Made by a program: the position numbers and the translations under genes. Below, piece after piece: positions 17,327-25,886 of a stretch of 64,000 nt of DNA. Origin of the DNA: an uncultured Bacillota bacterium (GTDB lineage Bacteria > Bacillota > Clostridia > Oscillospirales > Oscillospiraceae); NCBI GenBank assembly GCA_947573385.1, contig CANPFP010000001.1, forward strand, positions 18,946 to 82,945, given 5' to 3'. Below the pieces are notes generated by a model. The model worked only from the letters and a program-made list of their open reading frames with translations, did not search any database and had not been told where the DNA came from. How positions within the stretch are numbered: the stretch's first letter is position 1; every line of letters starts with the position of its first letter.

Positions 17327-18997
17327 CTATACGTGGTAGCAGCCCCCGCCGATAAACTCCCGCATAAGGGAGGTCTTGGGTACGTTGTCCGCCGGAATGG
17401 GCAGGAAGTAGTTCAGGAATTTCAGCAGCCGCTTGGCTTCAACATACTCCTCGCTGTCCCGAGGGACGCCGAAGAGCAGGGGCTGAACATAGGGCTTCAG
17501 CAGGGCTGTCTCATAAATCAGGGCCGAGTTAAAGATCACATCCGCGCTGTCCTGGAAGGGGAAAATGTTGTTTTCCTCCCCCCGCCGGACTGAGGGCCAC
17601 ATCCGGATGGTTGCCTGGGCGCTGTGTCCCCGGGTCCGGGCATCCCGCTCGATCCGCCGGAGAAGGCGGGCATCGGTGGTGGGGATGCGGTTATGGTCGT
17701 CGACGTTCAATGTGGAAAGACAGCTGATATAAATTTTATACTTGCTCTCCTTGGGCAGCGAGTGGGCAAACTGGTCGTTGAGACAGTGGATGCCCTCAAT
17801 GACCAGTACATCCCCCTCTCCCAGGGAGAGAAACGTGCCGTTGTACTCCCGAACGCCCTTTTTGAAGTTGTAGGTGGGCAGCTCCACTGTCTCGCCGTTC
17901 AGCAGTCGGACCATATCCTTGTTAAACTGCTCCACGTCCATGGCGCCCAGACCCTCAAAGTCGTACTGTCCGTCCTCATCCCGCGGGGTATCCGCCCGGT
18001 TTTTAAAGTAGTTGTCCGTAGCGATGGCATGGGGCCGCAGGCCGCAGGCCCGCATCTGGGTAGACAGCCGGTGGGAAAATGTAGTCTTTCCGGAGGATGA
18101 CGGCCCCGCGATCATCACAAACCGAACCTCTTTCCGGGCGGCAATTTCAGCGGCAATATCCCCGATTTTCTTCTCCATCAGGGCCTCATAGGCCAGAATA
18201 AGGGGGGTGGCATTGCCCTGGGAGACGGTGGTATTCAGCTCTCCCACATTGGACGCATTCAGTCCCTCGGCGCGCAGGTTGGACTCATAGAGCTCCTGGA
18301 AAACCTTTCTTGAGGGGCGGAAATCCCCCAGCTGATTGGGGTCTTTCTGTGCAGGCAGGCGCAGAACAAAGCCGTTTTCAAACGGCTCAAGGGCAAAACA
18401 GCGGACATAGCCGGTATCGGGCACCATGTAGCCGTAAAAGTAGTCCACAAAGCCGTCCAGAGAGTAGACATTGACATGGGAGTTGACCCGGAAGCTGAGC
18501 AGCCGGGCCTTGTCGTCCATGCCGGCCTGACGGAACAGCTCCACGGCGTCGTCTGTACTGAGGCTCCGCTTCTCAATGGGCAGCGCCTGGGCGGACAGCT
18601 CCCGCATCCGCTTCTCTACCCGCTCCAGCAGAGCCTTGTCCAGAGAGAACCTGCCTTGGGCCAGGATAAAAAGTGCGCTGCTGAGGGAGAACTCCACAGA
18701 CAGCCGCTCCACATTCTCCCGTCCCGCCACATCATAAAAGGCCTTCAGCATCAGAAATACCGCGCTGCGCTCATAGGTCTGGATACCAGGCTTGTCTTGG
18801 GCCGTGACCATTTTCAGCGAGCAGTCCCGGTCCAGAACCTTATGGAGCTCGCAAAGCTTCCCCTCCCGGTTGACCAGCAGAATGTCGCAGGGGAACCGAT
18901 CCTGAAAGTCCGCCGCGACGGTACGGTAGGTCGTCCCATAGGGGTAAGTATATTCCTTTCCGTCTACAGTAACCTTTATCGTTCTCTTTTCTTCCAT
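17327..18997 (-). CDS. TGS-domain nucleoside (uridine-type) kinase
   Basis: A 556-residue protein. The first 65 residues look like a TGS domain (VTVDGKEYTYPYGTTYRTVA), followed by a threonyl-tRNA-synthetase-like second domain that includes the HVNVYSLDGF region. The C-terminal half is a uridine kinase-like P-loop domain: GPSSSGKTTFSHRL is Walker A and ATDNYFKNRADTPRDEDG is the family's substrate region. Such fusions are common in Firmicutes and are usually annotated as nucleoside kinases; the role of the N-terminal part is unknown. AGAGGAGG lies upstream of the ATG at 18997. Confidence 0.88.
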   Translation of the reverse strand: MEEKRTIKVTVDGKEYTYPYGTTYRTVAADFQDRFPCDILLVNREGKLCELHKVLDRDCSLKMVTAQDKPGIQTYERSAVFLMLKAFYDVAGRENVERLSVEFSLSSALFILAQGRFSLDKALLERVEKRMRELSAQALPIEKRSLSTDDAVELFRQAGMDDKARLLSFRVNSHVNVYSLDGFVDYFYGYMVPDTGYVRCFALEPFENGFVLRLPAQKDPNQLGDFRPSRKVFQELYESNLRAEGLNASNVGELNTTVSQGNATPLILAYEALMEKKIGDIAAEIAARKEVRFVMIAGPSSSGKTTFSHRLSTQMRACGLRPHAIATDNYFKNRADTPRDEDGQYDFEGLGAMDVEQFNKDMVRLLNGETVELPTYNFKKGVREYNGTFLSLGEGDVLVIEGIHCLNDQFAHSLPKESKYKIYISCLSTLNVDDHNRIPTTDARLLRRIERDARTRGHSAQATIRMWPSVRRGEENNIFPFQDSADVIFNSALIYETALLKPYVQPLLFGVPRDSEEYVEAKRLLKFLNYFLPIPADNVPKTSLMREFIGGGCYHV

Positions 18998-19078
18998 CGG
19001 ATAGCCTCCTCTATAACATGATTGTCCAATCAGAGATGGGGGCTGTGTTTCCAGTGTCCTCTTCGCCGTCCCATCCGC

Positions 19079-19930
19079 TTATTTGGCGGTCTCCCGCTGG
19101 AACTTGGCCAGATAGGCGTTCTGGAGCAGTTTTATGCGCTCCGGGTCCCTGCCGCCCACAGGGATATTGTCGATGGACTCCACCTTCATACACAGGGCGC
19201 TGGAGCTGGTGACGATCACTTCGTCTGCGTTCATCAGCTCCACCATGGAGAAGGGCTCCTCCCGCACCGGGATACCATGCTCCCCGGCCAGGGCCAGCAG
19301 GTGCTTGCGGGTGATGCCGGGGAGGATCAGCTCATCGGTGGGAGCGGTGCGCAGCACACCGTCCTTCAAAATGGAGATGTTGCTGTGGGCGCACTCGGTC
19401 ACCCGGCTGCCCCGGTGGAGCACCGCCTCGTCACAGCCGGCCTCCGCCGCCCGCTGGTTGGCCAGCACGCTGGGAATCAGATTCAGCGTTTTGATGTTGC
19501 ACAGCTTGAAGCGGTTGTCCTCCAGTGAGATAAGCTTATAGGGCTTCTCCATGGACTTCATGGTGTGAGGCTTCACATAGGCCATCAGGGTGGGCTCCAC
19601 CTCCGCACCGGGGAACACATGGTTCCGGGGGGCCACCCCCCGGGAAATCTGCCAGTACAGGAAGTGGATGGGGGCGTCATCTGCCGCGTCGATAACCTTC
19701 TGAAGCTCTGTCTTCACTTGCTCCCGCTCCATCTTGAAGGGAATTTCCAGCAGACGCAGGCTGTTGTACATCCGGTCCAGATGGTCCTCAATAGCGAAGG
19801 GGATGCGGTTGGCCACACAGGTGGCCTCGTAGATGCCGTCTCCAAAGTAGAGGGCCCGGTCGTTCATGGGCACCTTCATCTCCTCCAGAGGGCCGATCTC
19901 GCCGTTGTAATAACCAACATTTTTCCACAT
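19079..19930 (-). CDS. Class IV aminotransferase, D-amino acid/branched-chain type
   Basis: A 283-residue fold-type IV PLP enzyme. The PLP lysine is Lys147 in LCNIKTLNLIPSVLA, and the cofactor glutamate lies in GSRVTECAHSNI. The length and DRALYFGDGIYE near the N-terminus fit D-alanine aminotransferase (supplying D-Ala or D-Glu for the wall) better than the longer IlvE proteins, but a 4-amino-4-deoxychorismate lyase-like or branched-chain activity is not excluded. I chose the ATG at 19930 because GGAGGAAAG lies just before it; an in-frame ATG at 19945 begins inside that site. It lies 28 bases downstream of the PAP2 gene. Confidence 0.88.
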   Translation of the reverse strand: MWKNVGYYNGEIGPLEEMKVPMNDRALYFGDGIYEATCVANRIPFAIEDHLDRMYNSLRLLEIPFKMEREQVKTELQKVIDAADDAPIHFLYWQISRGVAPRNHVFPGAEVEPTLMAYVKPHTMKSMEKPYKLISLEDNRFKLCNIKTLNLIPSVLANQRAAEAGCDEAVLHRGSRVTECAHSNISILKDGVLRTAPTDELILPGITRKHLLALAGEHGIPVREEPFSMVELMNADEVIVTSSSALCMKVESIDNIPVGGRDPERIKLLQNAYLAKFQRETAK

Positions 19931-19958
19931 AAGTCTTTCCTCCATATTCTATATTGTT

Positions 19959-20507
19959 TCAATAGACGCTGTTTCTTCTCTCCTCATAGACCCGACAGGC
20001 TTTCCAGATCACCCAGGCGCACAGGGCGCCGATAACCGCACCCACCAGCACATCGCTGGGGTAGTGCACGCCTACATACAGCCGGGACAGCCCCATCAGC
20101 ACGGCCAGCACCGGAGCGGCGACCCGTCCCCATTTCCAGGGCAGAGCCCGCAGCCAGATCATCCCCGCGGCAAAGGCGGCGCAGGTGTGCCCCGAGGGAA
20201 ACGAGTTGGGGTCCTTCTCCGTCACCAGCGGGTCAATGGGCCATACTGTCCAGGGCCGGGCTCGTTCCACCAGGGGCTTAATGGTAACATTGGTCACCAG
20301 CAGCCCCAAAATCATGGCCCCCAGGGCCAGCGCCCCCGCCTTTCTGGTTGGTTTATAGACCAGCATCGCCAGAGACAGGGCAATCCACAAAATGCCCGCG
20401 TCACCCAGCTTGGTATACACCGACACAACGGGGTCCAGCCAGGCCATATGCATCCCCTGAATGGCCACCAGCAGCTGCCCGTCCATCTGAAGCAACCCTT
20501 CCAACAT
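19959..20507 (-). CDS. PAP2-family membrane phosphatase
   Basis: A 182-residue membrane protein with about five hydrophobic segments and all three phosphatase motifs: KPLVERARP (motif 1), FPSGHT (motif 2) and SRLYVGVHYPSD (motif 3). Such enzymes act as undecaprenyl-pyrophosphate or phosphatidate-type phosphatases at the outer face of the membrane. I chose the ATG at 20507 with GGGAGG 7 bases upstream over the longer frame from 20534. A role in recycling undecaprenyl carrier would fit the wall-related aminotransferase downstream, but that is inference. Confidence 0.9.
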   Translation of the reverse strand: MLEGLLQMDGQLLVAIQGMHMAWLDPVVSVYTKLGDAGILWIALSLAMLVYKPTRKAGALALGAMILGLLVTNVTIKPLVERARPWTVWPIDPLVTEKDPNSFPSGHTCAAFAAGMIWLRALPWKWGRVAAPVLAVLMGLSRLYVGVHYPSDVLVGAVIGALCAWVIWKACRVYEERRNSVY

Positions 20508-20520
20508 GAAAAAACCTCCC

Positions 20521-20549
20521 TTGACCCTTCTCACAAACTATACTATAAT
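20521..20549 (+). promoter_or_regulatory. Promoter for the glycosyltransferase
   Basis: TTGACC (20521-20526), a 17-base spacer and TATAAT (20544-20549), 51 bases before the TTG start of the glycosyltransferase. A divergent promoter for the PAP2 gene probably overlaps (TTGACT on the minus strand at 20575-20570, with an AT-rich -10 region). Confidence 0.7.
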
Positions 20550-20600
20550 AATAGAGCTTTTTTCCAGCAAGTCAACATTTATTTTCGGAGGTCTCTCTTT

Positions 20601-21689
20601 TTGAAACAAATCCTCTGTCTCGCCAACGAGCCCTGGTCCAACCGGCTCCCGGGGCGCACGCAGCAGATTGTCTCCCGCCTGCGTGACGCCCAAATCTTAT
20701 ACTTTTTTCCCGCTCAAACCCCGTGGGACAAGTCCTTTCTGCACAAGGGCCGGCAGGTACGGCCCAACGTGATTGCCCGCGCCCTGCCCCCTATCCGCTT
20801 CCCTATCCCGGAGCGAAGCCGCCGCCTGTTCCGTATGGCCTGGAATAAAATCAGCCGCTTTATAGAGGAGGAGTCCGCCCGCAGACACTTCAACCAGCCG
20901 CTGCTGTGGACTGCCCACCCCCACCACATCCACCTTGTAGACCGGCTGGAGTACAGTGCCCTGGTCTACGACTGTGATCGGGTGTGGGACGGTCTTCCCG
21001 TCCATTGGGAGGGCAGCCTGGCCCAGGCAGCGGACGTGGTTTTTGCCGCTTCTCCCCTGCTGTGCGACCGGCTGTCCCCTTGCAGCTCCAACATCGCCCT
21101 GCTGCCCAACGGGATCAATCTGCCCCTGTTCAGCGCCGGCACCCGTCGTCCCGACCCCATGCCGGGGGTAACAGCTCCCATTTTCGGCTGGGCGGGGGCC
21201 ATTCGGGCAGGGCTGGACCTGTCCCCTGTGCTCTATGCCGCCCAGGCCCGGCCCGACTGGGGTTTCCTCCTGCTGGGATCGGTGGAGAAAAATAATCCTT
21301 TTCTGCGCCATCTGAACAAGCTGTCCAACGTGTTCCTTACCGGCCCCAGGCCGGCGCCGGAGGTGCCCGACTGGCTCTTCCGCTGCCAGGCGCTGCTGGA
21401 CCTTCCCCGTACCGATCTGGCCTTTGACGAGGTCGTCTCCCCCCGGCTGTATGAGTACCTGGCCACCGGCAAGCCGGTGGTATCCATGCTCTGGCCCGAT
21501 CAGGTAGAGCAGTTCCCCGACGTGGTCTACGCCGCCCACGACCTGGAGGAATTCGTCACCCTCTGCGCCCACGCGCTGGAGGAGGCCCCCGGCCTGGCCC
21601 ACCGGAGGATGGAACGGGCCGCTTCTGCCGCCTGGCCCGTCCGGGTGGCAGAGGTAGAGCGTATCCTGACCACCGCCGGACTGCTTTAG
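20601..21689 (+). CDS. Glycosyltransferase (GT4/group 1-like)
   Basis: 362 residues with the two-domain layout of GT-B glycosyltransferases. The N-terminal part has LCLANEPWSNRLPGRTQQI and the DCDRVWDG region. The C-terminal nucleotide-sugar half includes FGWAGAIRAGLDL, FLLLGSV and the conserved PRLYEYLATGKPVVSM, where the Glu is a hallmark of family 4. The start is a TTG at 20601 with GGAGGT 8 bases upstream; the open frame before it has no coding character. It stands alone behind its own promoter, divergent from the PAP2 phosphatase. The acceptor is unknown. Confidence 0.82.
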   Translation: MKQILCLANEPWSNRLPGRTQQIVSRLRDAQILYFFPAQTPWDKSFLHKGRQVRPNVIARALPPIRFPIPERSRRLFRMAWNKISRFIEEESARRHFNQPLLWTAHPHHIHLVDRLEYSALVYDCDRVWDGLPVHWEGSLAQAADVVFAASPLLCDRLSPCSSNIALLPNGINLPLFSAGTRRPDPMPGVTAPIFGWAGAIRAGLDLSPVLYAAQARPDWGFLLLGSVEKNNPFLRHLNKLSNVFLTGPRPAPEVPDWLFRCQALLDLPRTDLAFDEVVSPRLYEYLATGKPVVSMLWPDQVEQFPDVVYAAHDLEEFVTLCAHALEEAPGLAHRRMERAASAAWPVRVAEVERILTTAGLL

Positions 21690-21792
21690 CTCCCTCTCTT
21701 GCTCCACTTTTGTGTCGTTTTTCTCCCTTTTCTTGTACAAACATACGAAAATATTTCTTCCTCTTGCCAAATCCGGCTTCTTCCTATAAAAT

Positions 21793-21887
21793 GGGATTTA
21801 GGACAACAGAAGGGGGGTCTCCGCTATGCCTTTTTTCTCCGGTTTCCGCTTTCAGGATTTTTACGGCCCCGCTCTGTCCAAAATCCC
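21793..21887 (+). promoter_or_regulatory. Candidate structured leader RNA of the purine operon
   Basis: In the 266-bp gap before purE, GGGATTTAGGACA (21793-21805) can pair with TGTCCAAAATCCC (21875-21887), 12 of 13 positions matching, closing a 69-base internal region. That is longer than expected by chance and would form a closed multi-branch element directly upstream of a terminator hairpin. I do not recognise a known riboswitch consensus (purine, PRPP/ppGpp or ZTP) in it. A TATAAA at 21785-21790 lies so close that transcription from it would start inside the 5' arm; if that is the promoter, the element must be shorter or be a DNA site. Confidence 0.4.
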
Positions 21888-21901
21888 CCTCTAACCATCT
21901 A

Positions 21902-21937
21902 TCAGGCTGTCTGTACCGCAGATAGCCTGAAACTTTT
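21902..21937 (+). terminator. Attenuator-like terminator before purE
   Basis: TCAGGCTGTCTG pairs with CAGATAGCCTGA (12 bp including one G-T) around a 5-base loop, followed by AACTTTTT, only 19 bases before the purE start. An intrinsic terminator in the leader, with a possible upstream structured element, implies that the purine operon is controlled by transcription attenuation. Confidence 0.7.
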
Positions 21938-21955
21938 TCTCAAAGGAGTGCTTTA

Positions 21956-22450
21956 ATGAAAAAAGTAGCCGTTATCATGGGTTCCGACAGCGACTGGCCG
22001 GTAGTCAAAGGGGCCTGTGCCCAGCTGGAGGAGTTCGGCATCCCCTACGAGGCCCACATTCTCAGCGCCCACCGCACCCCCTCCGCCGCCGCGGAATTTG
22101 CCAAAACTGCCCGGGCCAACGGCTTCGGTGTGCTCATCTGCGCCGCCGGCATGGCCGCCCATCTGGCCGGGGCCTTCGCCGGCAATTCCACCCTGCCGGT
22201 AATCGGCATCCCCATGAAGGGGGGCGCCATGGACGGCCTGGATGCCCTGCTGGCCACCGTTCAGATGCCCAGCGGCATCCCCGTGGCCACCGTGGCCATC
22301 AACGGGGCCAAAAACGCCGCCGTGCTGGCCGCCCAGATTCTGGCAGTTTCCGACGGCGCCCTGGCCGCCAGGCTAGACGCCGCCCGGGAGAAAATGGCGG
22401 AGCAGATCGCCGAAAAAGAGGCCAAACTCCAGGCGGAGCTAAAGGGCTGA
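21956..22450 (+). CDS. purE: N5-carboxyaminoimidazole ribonucleotide mutase
   Basis: 164 residues, the length of class I PurE. The family motifs are present: MGSDSDWPV near the N-terminus, LSAHRTP, and the GAAG-like [12 protein letters not shown] loop. It converts N5-CAIR to CAIR in purine synthesis. AAGGAG lies 8 bases before the ATG at 21956. No purK is present in the window, so the carboxyl donor step must be encoded elsewhere or be non-enzymatic. It is the first gene of the purine operon, directly after the attenuator. Confidence 0.95.
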   Translation: MKKVAVIMGSDSDWPVVKGACAQLEEFGIPYEAHILSAHRTPSAAAEFAKTARANGFGVLICAAGMAAHLAGAFAGNSTLPVIGIPMKGGAMDGLDALLATVQMPSGIPVATVAINGAKNAAVLAAQILAVSDGALAARLDAAREKMAEQIAEKEAKLQAELKG

Positions 22451-22495
22451 AATTACCGTAGCAATCCACAATTTAATTTTTTGGAGGAATTTATC

Positions 22496-23182
22496 ATGGA
22501 AAAGAATCTCGTTTATACCGGCAAGACCAAGAACGTCTATGCTCTGGACAACGGCAACTACCTGCTCAAGTTTAAGGACGACTGCACCGGCAAGGACGGT
22601 GTGTTCGATCCCGGCGAGAATTCCGTGGGCCTGACCATCGACGGCGTGGGCGACGTCAACCTGCGCATGTCCATCTACTTCTTCGAGAAGATCAACGCTG
22701 CCGGCATCAAAACCCACTTCGTCTCCGCCGACCTGGAGAACACCACCATGGAGGTCCTGCCCGCCAAGGTCTTCGGCCACGGCCTGGAGGTCATCTGCCG
22801 CCACAAGGCGGTGGGCTCCTTCATCCGCCGGTACGGCGAGTATATCGAGGAGGGCGCCGACCTGCCCGCCTATGTGGAGACCACCTTCAAGAACGACGAG
22901 AAGGGCGACCCCCTGGTGACCAAGGACGCCCTGGTGGCCCTGGGCGTGATGACCGAGGCTCAGTACGACGATATCAAGGACATGACCCAAAAGATTACCA
23001 AAATCGTGGCCGACGACCTGAAGGAGAAGGGACTGGTCCTCTATGACATCAAGTTTGAGTACGGCTACGACCCTGACGGCAAGGTGATGCTCATTGACGA
23101 GATCGCTTCCGGCAACATGCGGGTGTACAAGGATGGGCAGTATATCGACCCCATGACCCTGTCCAAGCTGTTTTTCGCGTAA
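22496..23182 (+). CDS. purC: SAICAR synthetase
   Basis: 228 residues, typical of bacterial PurC, which joins aspartate to CAIR using ATP. Family landmarks are [13 protein letters not shown] at the N-terminus, [17 protein letters not shown] and LYDIKFEYG, with [13 protein letters not shown] near the C-terminus. I chose the ATG at 22496 with GGAGGA upstream over the TTG at 22481. It lies 45 bases after purE. Confidence 0.96.
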   Translation: MEKNLVYTGKTKNVYALDNGNYLLKFKDDCTGKDGVFDPGENSVGLTIDGVGDVNLRMSIYFFEKINAAGIKTHFVSADLENTTMEVLPAKVFGHGLEVICRHKAVGSFIRRYGEYIEEGADLPAYVETTFKNDEKGDPLVTKDALVALGVMTEAQYDDIKDMTQKITKIVADDLKEKGLVLYDIKFEYGYDPDGKVMLIDEIASGNMRVYKDGQYIDPMTLSKLFFA

Positions 23183-23205
23183 GTTTACCCCAATTCTTTG
23201 CCGTG

Positions 23206-23230
23206 TTCCCGCCCCCGCAGGGGGCGGGAA
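23206..23230 (+). terminator. Hairpin between purC and the purF homologue
   Basis: A perfect 11-bp stem (TTCCCGCCCCC with its complement, loop GCA) starts 23 bases after purC. It is followed by an A-run then TTTT, not by a clean T-run, so it may only partly reduce transcription of the following genes. Confidence 0.55.
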
Positions 23231-23298
23231 TCACAAAAAAAATTTTCCGCTTGAGAAAAACAGCGAATTGGGATCAATTCTAAGGAGGACTAGCATAC

Positions 23299-24723
23299 AT
23301 GGGTGGCTTTTTCGGAGCCGTCTCCACACAGGACGTCTCCCTTGACATTTTTTTTGGAGTGGATTACCACTCCCACCTGGGCACACGCCGGGGCGGCATG
23401 ATTATCCACGACGCCAAGGACGGTTTCCAGCGCCAGATTCACTCCATCGAAAACACCCCCTTCCGCACCAAATTTGAAAAGGACCTGGCAAAATTCCACG
23501 GCTGCGCCGGCATCGGCTGCATCAGCGACACCGACCCCCAGCCCCTGCTGGTCCGCTCCCACCTGGGGCTGTACGCCATCACCACCGTGGGCATCATCAA
23601 CAACGCCGAGGAGCTGGTGGACCAGTACTTTTCCGACCATGGCCACCAATTTATGGCCATGAGCTCGGGTAAGGTCAATTCCACCGAGCTGGCCGCCGCC
23701 CTTATCAACCAGAAGGACAACCTGGTGGACGGCATCCTCCATGCCCAGCAGGCGGTGGCAGGCTCCCTCACCCTGCTCATCCTCACCGCCGACGGGGAGA
23801 TTATCGCCGCCCGGGACCGGATGGGCCGTCTGCCCGTTCTCATAGGCAGGGGAGAAAAGGGCCACTGTGTCTCCTTCGAGTCCTTCGCCTACCACAAGCT
23901 GGGCTACGAAGACGCCTATGAGCTGGGCCCCCGGGAGATTGTCCGCATCCGGGCCGACGGCTTCGACGTCCTCTCCCCCCCGGGCGAGGAGATGAAAATC
24001 TGCGCCTTCCTCTGGAGCTACTACGGCTACCCCAACTCCAACTACGAGGGGATCAACGTGGAGGTTATGCGCTACCGCAACGGCGCCATCATGGCCCGGA
24101 ACGAGCGGGAGCGGGGGGTCCTGCCCCAGGTGGACTATGTGGCCGGCGTCCCCGACTCGGGCATCCCCCACGCCATCGGCTACGCCAACGAGAGCGGCAG
24201 CCACTTTGCCCGCCCCTTTGTGAAATATACCCCCACCTGGCCCCGATCCTTCATGCCCGCCAACCAGAACGTGCGCAATCAGGTGGCGAAAATGAAGCAA
24301 ATCCCCGTCCCGGAGCTGATCGAGGGCAAAAAGCTGCTCTTTGTGGACGACTCTATTGTCCGGGGCACCCAGCTTCAGGAGACGGTGGACTTCCTCTACG
24401 AGTCCGGGGCCAAAGAGGTCCACATGCGCTCCGCCTGCCCCCCCATCATGTACAGCTGCAAGTACCTGAACTTTTCCCGGGGAAACTCCGACATGGACCT
24501 CCTCGCCCGGCGCACCATCCAGGAGCTGGAGGGCGACGAGGGCCAGAAGCACGTGGCGGAGTACGCCGACGCCTCTACCCAGCGGGGCGGCTGTATGCTG
24601 AAGGCCATCTGTGAGAAATTCGGCTTCGACTCCCTGGGCTATCAGTCCCTGGACGGCCTTCTGGAGGCCATCGGCATCGACAAGGACCGGGTTTGTACCT
24701 ACTGCTGGTCGGGGAAAGAATAA
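23299..24723 (+). CDS. Amidophosphoribosyltransferase homologue lacking the N-terminal nucleophile cysteine
   Basis: 474 residues in the purF position of the operon. The C-terminal half is a clear type I phosphoribosyltransferase with the PRPP loop LLFVDDSIVRGTQ near residues 347-359, VPDSGIPHAIGYA, and a C-terminal CTYC that could ligate an Fe-S cluster as in Bacillus PurF. The N-terminal half aligns in layout with the glutaminase domain, but the protein starts MGGFFGAV and has no cysteine in its first 65 residues. The catalytic Cys that follows Met in PurF is therefore absent, and the usual HRGQ-S-AG region reads HLGTRRGGM. The start at 23299 has AAGGAGG upstream and no alternative. It may use free ammonia or serve another role. 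Confidence 0.85.
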   Translation: MGGFFGAVSTQDVSLDIFFGVDYHSHLGTRRGGMIIHDAKDGFQRQIHSIENTPFRTKFEKDLAKFHGCAGIGCISDTDPQPLLVRSHLGLYAITTVGIINNAEELVDQYFSDHGHQFMAMSSGKVNSTELAAALINQKDNLVDGILHAQQAVAGSLTLLILTADGEIIAARDRMGRLPVLIGRGEKGHCVSFESFAYHKLGYEDAYELGPREIVRIRADGFDVLSPPGEEMKICAFLWSYYGYPNSNYEGINVEVMRYRNGAIMARNERERGVLPQVDYVAGVPDSGIPHAIGYANESGSHFARPFVKYTPTWPRSFMPANQNVRNQVAKMKQIPVPELIEGKKLLFVDDSIVRGTQLQETVDFLYESGAKEVHMRSACPPIMYSCKYLNFSRGNSDMDLLARRTIQELEGDEGQKHVAEYADASTQRGGCMLKAICEKFGFDSLGYQSLDGLLEAIGIDKDRVCTYCWSGKE

Positions 24724-24729
24724 TTTCCT

Positions 24730-24798
24730 GTAGGGACGCTTCATGAAGCGTCCGCAGAGCAGTCACAAAAGGGCGGACGCATCGTGATGCGTCCCTAC
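24730..24798. repeat. GTAGGGAC palindromic repeat, copy 1
   Basis: A 69-bp element with outer ends GTAGGGAC and GTCCCTAC. Each end is itself a small palindrome: GACGCTTCATGAAGCGTC on the left and GACGCATCGTGATGCGTC on the right. It sits between the purF homologue and purM, inside the operon. An inverted copy with the two palindromes exchanged lies at 49779-49844, and a GC-rich relative lies at 62541-62614. It looks like a non-autonomous REP or MITE-type element. Confidence 0.75.
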
Positions 24799-24821
24799 TA
24801 TAATGATCGGAGGATCTTTCC

Positions 24822-25886
24822 ATGGAAAATTCCCATTCCGCCTCCTACGCCGCCGCCGGCGTGGACATTGAGGCCGGCTACAAGGGCGTACAGCTGATGA
24901 AAAAGCATGTGGCCCGCACCATGATTCCCGGCGTGGTCAGCGGCATCGGCGGCTTCGGCGGCCTGTTTGCCCCCAACCTGGCCGGGATGAAGGAGCCGGT
25001 GCTTGTCTCCGGCTCCGACGGTGTGGGCACCAAGATTCGCCTGGCACAGCTGCTGGACAGGCACGACACCATCGGCATCGACTGTGTGGCCATGTGCGTC
25101 AACGACATTATCTGCTGCGGCGCAAAGCCCCTCTTCTTCCTGGACTACATCGCCATCGGCAAAAACGAGCCGGAGAAAGTGGCTGACATCGTATCCGGCG
25201 TGGCGGAAGGCTGTGTCCAGTCGGGCTGCGCCCTCATTGGCGGCGAGACCGCCGAGCACCCCGGCCTGATGGCCCCCGAGGACTACGACCTGGCCGGCTT
25301 CGCCGTGGGCGTGGTGGACCGTGAGAAGATCATCGACGGCTCCAAGGTGGCCGAGGGCGACGTCCTGATCGGACTCACCTCCTCCGGGGTCCACTCCAAC
25401 GGCTTCTCCCTGGTGCGCAAGGTCTTTGACATCGAGCACGCCGACCTGACCTCCCCCATGGAGGAGCTTCAGGGCAAGTCCCTGGGCGAGACCCTGCTGG
25501 CCCCCACCAAGCTCTATGTAAAGCCTGTCCTGGCCCTGCTGGAGGGCGGTATCGACCTCCACGGCGCCAGCCACATCACCGGAGGCGGCTTCTATGAGAA
25601 TGTCCCCCGGATGCTGCCTGAGGGCCTGGAGGCCTTTTTCCCGGCTGCCACGCTGCCCAACCTGCCCATCTTTGAGCTGATTCAGGAGCGGGGCAATATC
25701 CCGGAGCACGATATGTACAACACCTTCAACATGGGCCTGGGCATGGTGCTGGCCGTCCCCGCGGACCAGGCGGACAAGGCCCTGTCCATCCTCCACGCCG
25801 CCGGCGAGACCGACGCGGCGGAGGTGGGCTGTGTCCAGCCGGGAGACAAGGGCGTCTCCTTTGGCACCGTCAGCATTCCTGTATGA
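24822..25886 (+). CDS. purM: AIR synthetase (phosphoribosylformylglycinamidine cyclo-ligase)
   Basis: 354 residues, the family's usual length. It closes the imidazole ring in step 5 of purine synthesis. Landmarks are YAAAGVDIEAGYKGVQL, the ATP-binding SGSDGVGTKIRLA, VAMCVNDIICCGAKPLFFLD, and HITGGGFYENVPRM. GGAGGAT lies upstream of the ATG at 24822. The gene overlaps purN by 4 bases (ATGA), which implies translational coupling. Confidence 0.97.
   Translation: MENSHSASYAAAGVDIEAGYKGVQLMKKHVARTMIPGVVSGIGGFGGLFAPNLAGMKEPVLVSGSDGVGTKIRLAQLLDRHDTIGIDCVAMCVNDIICCGAKPLFFLDYIAIGKNEPEKVADIVSGVAEGCVQSGCALIGGETAEHPGLMAPEDYDLAGFAVGVVDREKIIDGSKVAEGDVLIGLTSSGVHSNGFSLVRKVFDIEHADLTSPMEELQGKSLGETLLAPTKLYVKPVLALLEGGIDLHGASHITGGGFYENVPRMLPEGLEAFFPAATLPNLPIFELIQERGNIPEHDMYNTFNMGLGMVLAVPADQADKALSILHAAGETDAAEVGCVQPGDKGVSFGTVSIPV

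Noticed and set aside
20064-20600. N-terminal extension of the glycosyltransferase across the PAP2 gene
   Set aside because: It is antisense to PAP2, His/Gln/Pro-rich, and crosses the promoter; the TTG at 20601 has a good ribosome site.
21690-21955. Known purine, PRPP or ZTP riboswitch
   Set aside because: I looked for their conserved core sequences and did not find them; only the generic stem and terminator are supported.
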